A stretch of DNA of 25,000 nt from Chrysomallon squamiferum (Eukaryota > Mollusca > Gastropoda > Neomphalida > Peltospiridae), in NCBI GenBank assembly GCA_012295275.1, contig CM022675.1, forward strand, positions 1,703,019 to 1,728,018, read 5' to 3'. Each line of letters starts with the position of its first letter. The stretch's first letter is position 1. Shown here in pieces: positions 1 through 9,640 of this stretch. The notes beneath the pieces are model-generated. The model searched no databases. It saw only the letters and a list, made by a program, of their open reading frames with translations, and was not told where the DNA came from. Position numbers and translations under genes: made by a program.

Positions 1-39
1 TAATGATACTGATGCTAACAGATAATAATAATAGGTGTA

Positions 40-72
<33 letters not shown>

Positions 73-198
73 CTAGTACTAGTAGTAGTAGTAGTAGTGA
101 TAGTATAACACTCATAATAACATTTTATTTAATATAAAAACTGGCATAAGTACTCAATATAAATTCATGTAATTTGTTTTTCTTTCTTTATAAAGAAG

Positions 199-368
199 TT
201 ATAAAGCAATATTACTGAGTGAGTGTGAGCATAATCTGACGTCAAGCAACAAAAAGATTTGGACATCACGTGTACGATGTTCAGGACCGGAAAAGAACAT
301 TAATGAGTGTTACATTAGATATAGGGAAAATGAAGATCATGAGAAGTACACAGCCCTGCTGTGTTCAG
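199..368 (+). CDS. Gene A exon: second half of an SRCR domain (equivalent to SRCR3 of gene B)
   Basis: The acceptor AAAGAAG precedes the exon and TTCAG|GTAATG ends it; phase 2 in, phase 1 out, as for every second-half SRCR exon here. It encodes motifs such as HNLTSSN, IWTSRVRC, NINEC and ALLCSG. It aligns with 21555-21727. The cysteine normally at C7 is absent (region RENEDHEKY), just as in gene B SRCR3. An extra cysteine occurs in LSEC. The matching first-half exon must lie upstream of the window. Confidence 0.85.
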
Positions 369-1025
369 GTAATGTGTTTTAGAGAGCAGTCACTAAACAT
401 CTACCACATGTTTAATCATTTCTTCTATGGACAATAACATTCACTGTATTAGAGACAAAACACAACGAAATTAATAATGTGATAAAATGTAAGTGAAAAA
501 TTGTGTGTATGTGTGAGATGACAAGAAATTTTAGTTTGTTATAGTATTTTGTTTCTTACTGCAGAGGTTAAAGCAGAAACTGAAATTCGTCAGATTATTA
601 ACAACGATTGTTACAAATGTAATGATAGTAAAGAAATATACTTTCAAATGACACATTCGATGCTTTACAGTTCGAATGCAACGGCTGTTGATAGTTCCTA
701 TTCTGGTGAAGGGTCAGGTCCTATCTTTCTGCGTACTATTCACTGTTTGGGAAATGAAACAAGTCTTGAGCAGTGTAATTTTCAATGGGGAAACTTTCGA
801 TGTGACCATGGACAAGATGATGGCATCAAATGTGCAGGTATGACTAACCAAGTGCTGATCATTACATTTCTATTTTTACTAGCTTTGTGCTTTTTATCAC
901 CTGTTATTTACGACATTATTATTTACGAAATATCAGAAGGAAACGTTAACATTATAAATCTAATTAAAAAATGTTGGGACAAAATATCCATCATTTCTGT
1001 TTTCACCCAGCTACAGAAATCCATG

Positions 1026-1103
<78 letters not shown>

Positions 1104-2920
1104 GAAAAATAAATAAACCCCCCAAAATAATGAATTAATTAATGAGTTATTAAACAATAACAATATCAAGAACAATAAATACAACAATTATGCTACTACT
1201 ACTACTACTACTACTACTGCTACTATTAGTACTGTGAACAGGTTTACGACTAATAACAATAGTGATATTGCTGACCTATCATTTGAACTGTATGATTAGG
1301 CAAATTAACAGATGAAAATATTTCACGTCTTAAAAAATCTATGTGTTTTAAGTAGATGAGCATCCATCATTTATTTCTTATTATTTATATTTTATTATTA
1401 TTATTAGTAGTAGTAGTAGTAGAATTCGCAGTAGTACTAGTAGTAGTGGTAGAATATTCTTTTTTTCTTAAATTTTTGTAAAAAAAAAAAAATAAGTAAA
1501 TAAATAAATGAATAAAAATAATACGAATAATAACAAATATAATAAATATAGCACGGATGCAGAATAAATATTGTGATAGATGACTTCCCCTTTCAGAATT
1601 TGTCTTCCATTTTTAAGTACAGCTTATTTTTAATAGTGTCAGTATTATTATCATCCACACTTTTATAGAGGAATGTTGAACTATACTTTCCAAAGCGAAT
1701 TGTTTGTATCTAAATATCTGTTGTTATTATTATTAGTTATTGAATTTCAAAGCTTCTAATCATTCTTAAACTTCCTTGAAATTATATAGCTATTTATTTT
1801 TTTTAATTATTATTTTTCTTTTTCTTTTCGTTACTTTTTTTTAACTTTCTAGTTGGCATTTAATTTTCACCCCTTAACATAATGTTCTTTATAACTCCTT
1901 GCCAAAAATATAATTTAGCTTCAGAGTTGTAAACACAAATATTGTAATACTTTTAAACAGAGCCAGAAACAGGCACTGTCAGAGTGGAGTCATGTACTGC
2001 TGATAATCAGAAAACTGGAGAAGACAGAGAAACTTTGAAAATCATTGAAGACAGGTACTAATTTATTTTAACAGAATTTTATTTCTTTTGTATACTTTTA
2101 CTTGTTCATCACATAACTCATAAACATGGATTTTTATATGACTCAGAGAACACTTGGAAATAATGAGCACCATCTTCATCATCATCATCATCATTATTAT
2201 TCTTGCTGGAGATTTGTTTTTACTGTTATTATTATTTTCATTGTTGTTGTTGTTGTTGTTGTTGTTATTATTACTAGTATCATTATTATTATTATTATTA
2301 TTATTATAATTTTACTTTTTATTTTATTTTTTTTCATCTTTTGTCATTTATTTATTTATATTTTTTTATTATTACTTTTTTTCCAATTTCCTTTTTATTT
2401 ATTTATTTTATTTTATTGTATTTTTATTTTTGTTATTATTATTATTTTATTATTATTATTTTTTCACTTCTACAAGGGAGATAGACTGTGTATTCAAGAA
2501 AATCATTTATATAAATTAATGACATCTCGGTAAACAAACGAACTGCAGACTAATTATTTTAGAAATATTTACAGTTATTTGTTTTTAAATATCTAACTTC
2601 TCATAACTAAAACAGCGAATCTCTCTTTAAACAGCTTGAGTTTATTCAGATCGAGAAAACTAAAGAGAAATGCTATTTAATCTGATACTCTTTATTTATT
2701 CAGCTGTCCATCGTCTGAGATCGGTAAACTGATGATACAGGAACCTGAAAGATCGGGAAACAACGTCACATTCAAGTTGAAAGCTTTCACCTTTAACAAA
2801 AACAACGCAGTCTCTACAGAATGTTCTGTCAAAGTTTGTCCTCCAGATCAAAAATCTCTGTGCGACTCTGTAAGTTTTAACATTTCTAATCACACTTTTA
2901 CGTCGGTTATACTAAACGTG

Positions 2921-2962
<42 letters not shown>

Positions 2963-3116
2963 AATTAGTTAGTTAATTTATATATTTATATATTTATTTA
3001 TTGTTTCGTGATGCGAGGATTTTACGTAATATATTCAGTAAATGCAAAAATAAATACTTCTGATCACGTTACTAACAATACTTGAAGACAATAGTCATTT
3101 CCGTCTTGTTGATTTA

Positions 3117-3180
<64 letters not shown>

Positions 3181-3801
3181 TCATTTTGTCTTGGCTATAT
3201 TTGTTTAAAGAAGGACATTTGCTGAACGTTTTCCAGAAAATCAGAAATAAGACAATCAAATTTCACATTCATATTTATAATTTCAGGTGGACTGCAACGA
3301 GAAGGCAGAGTCTGGAAGAAAACGAAGATCGGCTGAAACGTCTGATGAACTTGTCAGAAAGACATTCACTGTCCTGGACGTGATTGTAGAAGATCGAACA
3401 CCGCGTGAGTTTATTTGTTTTCTTTAATTTTAATCGTATTTGTGATTAGTTTTGTCATATTAAACAAACAGTTAAATAGAGATTTTCTTTCGTATACATT
3501 AAACAAACAGTTAAATGGAGATTTTCTTTCATATATATTAGCTGCAAGAAAGTTTCCAAAAATCTGACGTTTACCAATGTACTGCATTCTAGGTATCTCA
3601 CAGACATCACGAGAAAAACAAGGATCTGATCAAGTTGACGTCGACACCACGATTCTGATTGTCCTCTGTGTTGCCATGGTGATCATCTTCTCACTTGTCA
3701 TTGGGATTGTGGTGGTCGTCTTCCTGAGGAAGCAAAAGTCCAGTCTGAAGAAGGAAGATGTTAACCTGACAAACATTTCATATACTCTAGTACCAAACTG
3801 A
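199..3801 (+). CDS. Gene A: 3' part of an SRCR/ZP-domain type I membrane protein
   Basis: Six exons are visible: 199-368, 565-837, 1961-2054, 2704-2869, 3287-3404 and 3593-3801 (stop TGA 3799-3801). All introns are GT-AG and the phases run on correctly (1, 1, 2, 0, 1). In order they encode the second half of an SRCR domain, an SRCR domain with an abnormal first half, the C-terminal part of a ZP-C subdomain, an RKRR furin-type site, a hydrophobic patch, a transmembrane helix and a short cytoplasmic tail. The 5' exons lie before the window. ZP modules are extracellular polymerisation modules and SRCR domains bind proteins or glycans; the ligand here cannot be read from sequence. The paralogue at 14860-24984 shares the same exon borders, which supports the model. 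Expression is unproven. Confidence 0.85.
565..837 (+). CDS. Gene A exon: SRCR4 with collapsed first half fused to second half
   Basis: Acceptor ACTGCAG|AG, donor GCAG|GTATGA, phase 1 in and out. Residues 1-16 (ending TEIRQIIN) resemble the start of the SRCR4 first-half exon of gene B. From position 670 on (SSNATAV, GEGSGPIFLR, HCLGNETS, CDH) it matches the second-half exon 22941-23107 at about 84%. Between them, where about 36 residues of the usual GxWGxVC...CRMLGF segment should be, there is a short unrelated stretch containing DCYKC. A TTTACAG acceptor-like site is still present at 663-669, so this looks like an exon and former intron sequence joined by a deletion that kept the frame open. 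Confidence 0.75.
838..1960 (+). repeat. Intron of gene A with poly-A/(ATA)n and (CTA)n/(TAG)n arrays
   Basis: This intron holds about 30 A residues at 1029-1058 followed by (ATA)n to about 1100, (CTA)n at 1192-1217 and (TAG)n near 1404-1450. The reading frame of the preceding exon stays open for about 75 codons into the intron, ending in poly-lysine from the A run. No other gene seen. Confidence 0.7.
1961..2054 (+). CDS. Gene A exon: ZP-C segment with first ZP-C cysteine
   Basis: Acceptor TTAAACAG|AG, donor GACAG|GTACTA; phase 1 in, phase 2 out. It encodes ETGTVRVESCTADNQKTG and then TLKIIED, the ZP-C pattern in which a strand carrying a conserved cysteine is followed by an LI-x-x-GC/SC segment. 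It matches 23770-23863 of gene B with about 14 differences in 94 nt. Confidence 0.85.
2055..2703 (+). repeat. Gene A intron with CAT/GTT/ATT-type microsatellites
   Basis: Positions 2165-2310 are successive (ATC), (GTT) and (ATT) runs, followed by T-rich sequence to about 2470. Apparent reading frames here translate to His, Val and Ile runs and are not genes. The intron before the next exon is unlike the corresponding intron of gene B. Confidence 0.7.
2704..2869 (+). CDS. Gene A exon: central ZP-C segment
   Basis: Acceptor TTTATTCAG|C, donor GACTCT|GTAAGT; phase 2 in, phase 0 out. It encodes SCPSSEIGKLMIQEPERS, then FKLKAFTFN, then STECSVKVCPPD and a final CDS. These are the ZP-C signatures: C-P after the first cysteine strand, the F-x-F strand and the C-x-V-x-V-C pair. 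It differs at only 4 of 166 positions from 24281-24446 of gene B; three of the four change the residue (A/V, L/Q, S/P). Confidence 0.9.
2870..3286 (+). repeat. Gene A intron with two (ATT)n arrays, conserved with gene B
   Basis: (TTA)n runs at about 2922-2960 and 3118-3180. Non-repeat parts (for example GTTTCGTGATGCGAGGATTT near 3003) recur almost unchanged in the gene B intron near 24569, so the intron and both flanking exons belong to one highly similar block. Confidence 0.8.
3287..3404 (+). CDS. Gene A exon: end of ZP-C, furin site and hydrophobic patch
   Basis: Acceptor ATTTCAG|GTG, donor CCGC|GTGAGT; phase 0 in, phase 1 out. Residues VDCNEK contain the last ZP-C cysteine. GRKRRS places a consensus furin cleavage site at about 3317-3328. 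KTFTVLDVIV downstream fits the external hydrophobic patch which, in ZP proteins, blocks polymerisation until cleavage removes it. Two differences in 118 nt from gene B 24867-24984. Confidence 0.88.
3459..3536 (+). repeat. 39-bp tandem duplication in intron
   Basis: Two adjacent 39-bp copies begin ATTAAACAAACAGTTAAAT (3459-3497 and 3498-3536) and differ at a few positions. They lie in the intron before the terminal exon of gene A. Confidence 0.85.
3593..3801 (+). CDS. Gene A terminal exon: stalk, transmembrane helix and cytoplasmic tail
   Basis: Acceptor CATTCTAG|GT in phase 1; TGA stop at 3799-3801. A short polar stalk is followed by about 25 hydrophobic residues from ILIVLCVAMV to VVVFL (about 3652-3726), then positive RKQK, the stop-transfer signal of a type I protein. 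The tail is about 25 residues and contains YTLV near its end, which fits a Y-x-x-hydrophobic endocytic sorting motif (inference). This is the anchor expected after the furin site in ZP proteins. Confidence 0.88.
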
Positions 3802-3825
3802 AGTTGAAAACTGTATTTACTTTTA

Positions 3826-3831
3826 GATAAA
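3826..3831 (+). promoter_or_regulatory. Possible variant poly(A) signal GATAAA of gene A
   Basis: GATAAA lies 25 nt after the stop codon, followed by T-rich TTTTGTTTAATAG. It is a minor variant hexamer. A canonical AATAAA occurs at 4354-4359 and would give a longer 3'UTR. Sequence alone does not choose between them. Confidence 0.25.
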
Positions 3832-4353
3832 ATATATTTTGTTTAATAGTTTTCCTTGCTTTAACATTAGTTACTAATACATTACGTTTTGATAATTAGT
3901 TGTCTCCTTTGATTTTTCTTTCTTTTTCATTCTTTCTTTTTGTTTCTTCAGATTTTTATTTCATTATCGTTGTAATTGTTATTATTATTATTATCATTAT
4001 TATTATAATTTTTTTGTTATTATTATTACTAGTAGTAGTACTAGCAGTATACCTCTGTATGTGCAGCATTAAAGAAAAAAGACAACTCTGAATTAATTGA
4101 CTATAACAAACATTCGTTTAGAGATGTCAAGAAAATGGCAGACATGTTTGTTGCTACATTTAACAAGTGACAAAACTAAACTAAATATCTGTCGAGACAT
4201 AACAAGGGAGACTACAGTCGTCACAGCTGAGTGCGGGTATCCATTGTTCGTGTTTTTATGCTCGAATATGTTTATTATTTACTTAATGTTTTCCTCAAAA
4301 TAGTTTTATCTACTTTAATCTGAAAAGAATAATGGAAGTACAATATAATAGCT

Positions 4354-4359
4354 AATAAA
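4354..4359 (+). promoter_or_regulatory. Candidate canonical poly(A) signal AATAAA for gene A
   Basis: AATAAA within GCTAATAAAAATAAG, with GTAATGTATG after it. It would give a 3'UTR of about 570 nt. AATAAA is common by chance in this AT-rich DNA. Confidence 0.2.
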
Positions 4360-5024
4360 AATAAGTAATGTATGAACTAGTATAAAGGACACACATAAAA
4401 ACACAAACTCACAGAAACACTATTTTATCACTTTTCACGTATCAGTAAAAGAATACAGAATCATCAATGTAACACGTATCAGATAATAACTTTTGTTTCT
4501 AATTTTCTTTGTTTAAAAGACAGCCTTATTAAGATGAATACATAAATGAATAAATAAATAAATACATAAATAAATAGATAGTTTCGCTGACAAACTATCT
4601 GAAGATATTTAAAAACAAACTTAGTCTTTTGAAATTCATAGTTTAACTGACATATATATATATTTAAATTAAAATCCTTGAAAGCCTTTACTACATTTTT
4701 GGCACAGTTCCTAAGTTTTACAATTACTCAATCAAATTACATTTTCACAACTTAATTAAGTACTTATAGATCACTGTAATTACAATCTTGTACAATTATG
4801 ATGATCAAACTAAGATATCAAGTGATTTTGTGTTGTCTTTTTTCATTGGCCGTTGTGTCACGTGTTAAGATGCCACCAAAAGTTCAGTGAATGTTCGCAT
4901 TCATCTGCCTGTTTATAAAATTAGTCTATTCTGTAGCTATTTACCAAGCCGGAATTATAATGTACTTAGGTATGTTTGCTTTGTTTATTAATTCGGACAA
5001 AGTAATAATAACAATAACAATAAC

Positions 5025-5067
<43 letters not shown>

Positions 5068-5461
5068 GTGATAATAATCGTCAGAAAAATATTTAATAAT
5101 ATATACAAAAAAACCATCAGAAATCACAAGTACAGAAGTCAATGCTAGAAAAAAGTAAAGAAAAAGTATCGTTATATCCATGCAAAACTATAATAATTTC
5201 AAAAGGAAATATATGTAACAAGCGAAAACCACGACCATAGTAATCATTAATATATAAACATTAAATAGTTCTGAATTAATATTTACGAAATATTACAGAA
5301 AACAAACTACATGACATGCACCACATGTGAGACAAGCTTCATTCAAACTATTGCAAATATAATTTAAAAAAATATAATATATTAATAAAGAAAGAAACGA
5401 ATAAACTAATAAATAAATTAAAACAAATAAACAAATCAATAATAATAAAAAAGATATCTAA

Positions 5462-5497
<36 letters not shown>

Positions 5498-5560
5498 TAA
5501 TTTTGTTTGAATTGATCATTAACAGATAAAGTACAGGTAATTCATTTATAGTATAGGTTA
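4360..5560. other. Intergenic, no gene seen
   Basis: AT-rich sequence with an (AAT)n array at about 5020-5067, AAAT runs near 4548-4575 and a second (AAT)n near 5465-5495. I see no domain-bearing reading frame on either strand. Confidence 0.5.
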
Positions 5561-5743
5561 GATGTCTCGGTTTAAAGCTGTTTGTGTTTTTAACAAAAGC
5601 TAGAAGAATAGATGTATTATTATGTAGGCACAAATGAGAAACTTACAATCTTAACATTGGGATGAGTTTATGCAATCTTAGGACAATGTTTTACTCTCTT
5701 TTCTTAATATTATCTTAAACGGAAACAGAAATATGACTGAAAA
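5561..5743 (-). repeat. Inverted-repeat arm 1 (interspersed repeat copy)
   Basis: The reverse complement of this stretch aligns along its length with 6226-6408, for example AATAATACATC, AGCTTTTGTTA, CCTAAGATTG and AATATTAAGAAA. The two arms are in opposite orientation and separated by about 480 bp of mostly (ACT)n repeat. Family unknown. Confidence 0.75.
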
Positions 5744-5822
5744 GTATTAACTTCTGTCTTAAATAAAATTAAAAACCCAGAATAAAATGAAATAAAATTA
5801 AAGAAAGAAAGAATTGAAAGAC

Positions 5823-6072
5823 TAATGATGTTACTACTACCACCACTACTAGTGCTGCTACTACCACTATTACCACCACTACTACTATTATTATGATTAC
5901 TACTACCACTACTACTATTACTATTAATACTACTACTGCTTCTACTACAACTACTCCACTACTACTGATATTACTACTACTACTGCTATTAATACTACTG
6001 CTACTGCTACCACTGCTACTACTAGTACTAATATTAAGATTAAGGCTATTGCTACTATTACTACTACAGCAG
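5823..6072. repeat. Imperfect (ACT/CTA)n array
   Basis: About 250 bp of degenerate ACT/ACC/ATT triplets between the two inverted arms. The long Thr/Leu/Val/Ser reading frames on both strands here come only from the repeat. Confidence 0.85.
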
Positions 6073-6225
6073 TTTGCCATCAATGCTGATGTAAATACAA
6101 TTAAAGTAAAATCAAACATTCACTATCAGTCAGTTGGGTGTGACGGATATCTTGACATTTTCCTCTCTAATGTATTTCATTTTCACTCTACTTACCACAC
6201 TGGCTATGTTACTCACACTTGACTA

Positions 6226-6408
6226 TTTACAGTGATATTTTTATTTGCCTTTAAGAAAATATTAAGAAATGAGACCAAAACATCGCCCTAAGATTGACTA
6301 AACTTATCCAGGCGTTACGAGAGTAAGTCTTACATTTGTGTGTAGATAATAATACATCCATTTGTGTAGCTTTTGTTAGACATGCAAACAGTTTTACCTC
6401 GAGACATC
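6226..6408 (+). repeat. Inverted-repeat arm 2
   Basis: Opposite-orientation partner of 5561-5743; see that entry. No terminal motif of a known transposon family is recognised at its ends. Confidence 0.75.
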
Positions 6409-6409
6409 T

Positions 6410-6682
6410 CTACGAAAATGCTTCACTGATCATGTATGGCTTGCTCTTTGTTGGCTTGTATTGTGTATGTCAGTGTGTGTGTGTGTGTGTGTGTATGTGT
6501 GTGTGTGTGTGTGTATTTGTGTGTGTGTGGGTGGGTGGGTGTTAATTTTGTAATTGCACTACTGTTTTACGATCGCTTGTTCAGCATATTTTAGTTTATC
6601 AGTTCTACGAAAATGCTTCACTGATCGTGTATGGCTTGCTGTTTATTGGCTTGTATTGTGTATGCCAGTCTGTGTGTGTGTG

Positions 6683-6730
<48 letters not shown>

Positions 6731-6785
6731 TGTGTGTTTTAATTTTGTTATTGCATTAATATTTTACGATAAAAACAGCATATAT
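6410..6785 (+). repeat. Two tandem copies of a ~195-bp unit containing (TG)n
   Basis: CTACGAAAATGCTTCACTGA starts at 6410 and again at 6605. Each unit runs through TGTATGGCTTGCT, a long (TG)n tract (about 6473-6540 and 6670-6730) and then TTTACGAT. A fragment (CGCTTGTTCAGCATATTTTA) recurs near 6942-6963. Confidence 0.8.
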
Positions 6786-6999
6786 TTTGTGAGTGAAATT
6801 TAAAACTGTTTTGAAGAAAGTATTAAGAAAACTAGTTTGACAACGTTTGACTAGATTGTTGTAGTGTACTAATACAAACACACTTGCGATGCCTCACTGC
6901 TCATCTACACTATTACACGTCTTCCACGCTGTGTTTTTCACTCGCTTGTTCAGCATATTTTAGTTTATCAGTTATTATTAATATGTTTATCTTTTTATG

Positions 7000-7079
7000 T
7001 TTTTGACTTAAATGCCATTATTTTATCTTTTTTGTGTGTATGCATGTTTTTCTGTTTGTAATCAGAAACAATAAAAGAA

Positions 7080-7112
<33 letters not shown>

Positions 7113-8889
7113 TAATAATAATAATAATAGTAATATGAATAATAATAACAATAATATTAATAATAATTTAGTGACATAATATACCATCTACACAGATTGT
7201 GAGAGCTTTCAGATACTACACTGCAAGACTTTTAAAATAAATGACGATCTGAAATTAAGATTGATATCGCAAGTTTTCTTTTGTTAAGCTTAAAGTAAAG
7301 AACATTTCAATATCATGTCGTATGATCTTACATTCTAAAAGCTATCAGAGACTGTTTTGAAAGACGCTCTAATACTGTTTCACAAGCGTAGAAGAAGTGC
7401 AAGTCATGGAGGTAAATATTATCTCTGCGGGTGTTAGGGTGTGACATGAACTTGTATTTTAAGATTAGTGGTGTACACACTGTTCAGAATAAAAGGGTAG
7501 TTGTTAATTGTGTATAAATATTATCGTAAACACATTTCTGCAATTTGTTTAACTCATGCACGTTAATATATATTTTAAACAATAGTTTTACATTTATTAT
7601 TTTTATTATTTATTCATCATGTTTTTTATTACTAGTGTTGGCCTGTCAGTATATATATATGTTTTTGTGTGTCTGTGTGGTCTGTGTTTTTATAGCATAT
7701 CTGAGTGTATGGATATACATAGTATTTGTATATGTCTCTGTAAACACACACACAAACACACACACATACATATATTCATATCAACATTGATATGTACATC
7801 CATACAAACGTACATACTACATACACGCATGTCAGAAACTAATCTGTTCATATTGTTCAATCCATTTCTGAGCAATGCCTCTCTCTCTGTCTATCTATAT
7901 ATTATTTATCCATCTATCGATGTTTCTATCTGTCCCTGTATTTACTTATTTGTCTATTTATTTTATTTTGTTTAATTATTTTTGCTTTTCTCCAAGAACA
8001 TAAAATCAAGTTTCGTATCGATAAGAAGAATGTTCACACTAACATACACACATGCATGTACATACATCCATAGATACATATATACATACGCAAACATACA
8101 CTTATGCACTTACACACCTACATATACACACACCTTTACTCAAGCACATACATCAACACATAAATGCACACACATAAATGCAGATATCTACATACAAATA
8201 CACACACACACACACACACACACTCAGACGCGTATGTTTATAATGCATCAATTATTGTAGTTTTACCCTGGAGGCTTAAGACGCAGATATCGCTAAATGC
8301 TTATGAGAAAAGAAAGAAAATAAAAATTACACTGGGCTGGACAGGTACGTATTCAACTACGGTCACTGACGTCTAGTGCTCCAGAAACACAGATACGCAT
8401 GACCCGTGATACATACTTAGTGTTTTGTTTGATGTTTTAAAAAGCAAGGAGGCGAATTCATCTTGTTAAATGTAGAACACAAACATGTCTGACATTTTGT
8501 CTGCCATCTCCAAACCGTTTGTATTCAAGTATGTTAAAACATTGTTATTTAAACATACACAGATAAAAGTATGTATGTGAGTATTTAAACACACACACAA
8601 ACGCGCGCGCACGCACACACACACACACACACACACATAAACACATATATATAAACATATTCACACCTATCCAGAATCTATAAAACAAACATATCGTGTG
8701 CGTATAAATATATATTTATATATACATACATATGTATACATACATCCAGAGATACACACAGATACATACCTACATACATATGTAAGTACACAGAGAGAGT
8801 ACCTAATTATATATACTTTTTCTGTACGAGAATAGTGATATAGAGATAAGTCCCTTCAATTTATGTGTCATAACTTAACAAGAAATACA

Positions 8890-8932
<43 letters not shown>

Positions 8933-9020
8933 ATAGAGCTACAACTTAATTCTCCATATATTTTATATTCTATTTCGGTCGACAAACGGAGTGTGCATCT
9001 GAACCATAATTGAATTCATA
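7000..9020. repeat. Intergenic stretch rich in AAT, CA and ACAT repeats
   Basis: (AAT)n at about 7080-7130, CA/ACAT repeats at 7740-7830 and 8040-8225, CA/CG at 8590-8640, ATAC/TATA at 8705-8780 and (AAAT)n at 8889-8934. No supported gene. Confidence 0.6.
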
Positions 9021-9065
9021 TACAGTGGTACCTCGACTTACGAGTACCCCAACTTACGAGTTTCC

Positions 9066-9299
9066 ATTGATCCTAAGAAAGTGAATGGAAAGAACAGTGC
9101 CGAGAAAAAGAAGCGGGTGATATCCTTTCAATTAAAGCTTGAAATCATAGAAAAAAAACATGAGTGAGGTGTGCACGTAGTCGACTTGGCTAGGCAGTGC
9201 GAGCGTAGTACGTCTACGACAACAACCATAGTGAAGCTGAAGGATTCCATAAAGGCTATAACTGCACCTAAAGACGTTAAAATAATTTACAAAACCAAT
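9066..9299 (+). pseudogene. Tigger transposase N-terminal fragment (CENP-B-like HTH)
   Basis: One frame gives PKKVNGKNSAEKKKRV, then LKLEIIEKKHE, a TGA stop, VVDLARQCERSTSTTTTIV and LKDSIKAITAPKDVKII. This is the CENP-B N-terminal/psq helix-turn-helix of Tigger transposases. The expected start ATG is ATT, there is an in-frame stop at about 9162 and the DDE domain is absent, so it is a pseudogene. Confidence 0.85.
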
Positions 9300-9387
9300 G
9301 TATTTCTTTACATTCTCTTTATTTATTATTTTTTATATATACAATATTTGTCATTTATAAATACATTTTCTTACTTAACACTCGTTA

Positions 9388-9520
9388 CAAAAAAAAAATA
9401 AAAAAATAAAAAAAAAAATAAAAAAAAAAAAATAAAAAAAAAAATAATAAATAAAACAAATAAATAAATAAACAAAAAAATTTTATGTTTTGTACGGGTT
9501 TTTTGCTGGGTTTTTTTTTT
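9388..9520. repeat. A-rich/AAAT low-complexity tract inside the Tigger remnant
   Basis: Runs of A broken by T and short (AAAT) units, then a T run at about 9511-9526. It occupies the place of the deleted transposase core. Confidence 0.8.
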
Positions 9521-9640
9521 TTTTTTGGGGATGAGGGGGGGAACGGATTAATCGTATTTCAGTTAATTTCAGTTGGGAAAATTGATTTAATATACGAAAA
9601 AATTGAGACACGAACTCGATCACAGGATGGATATATATAG

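Larger units (their letters stand above)
9021..9640 (+). mobile_element. Tigger (pogo/Tc1-mariner type) DNA transposon remnant
   Basis: After a TA target at 9021-9022 the left terminal repeat reads CAGTGGTACCTCGACTTACG, the typical Tigger terminus. A transposase N-terminal fragment follows (9066-9299). The right interior (9541-9625: GGATTAATCGTATTTCAGTT, then ACGAACTCGATCACAGGA) matches the usual subterminal region of this family, but the expected right terminal repeat is missing and the catalytic core is deleted, replaced by A-rich sequence. It is dead. A paralogous flank without the insert occurs near 11236-11263. Confidence 0.85.

Noticed and set aside
2126-2533. 135-codon frame rich in His, Val, Ile and Phe
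   Set aside because: It is made of CAT, GTT and ATT repeats and lies in an intron of gene A; no domain and no conservation in gene B.
2696-2893. Minus-strand 65-residue frame, recurring at 24252-24470
   Set aside because: It recurs only because it is the antisense shadow of the nearly identical ZP-C exon in genes A and B.
3186-3383. 65-codon frame across an intron-exon border
   Set aside because: It is in the wrong frame for the exon 3287-3404; the true frame gives VDCNEK and RKRRS and joins both neighbours in phase.
5769-6222. Long Thr/Leu frame (+) and Val/Ser frame (-)
   Set aside because: Both are translations of the same degenerate (ACT)n array.
7545-8376. Several Cys/His/Thr-rich frames
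   Set aside because: They come from (TG), (CA) and (ACAT) repeats; no splice or domain support.
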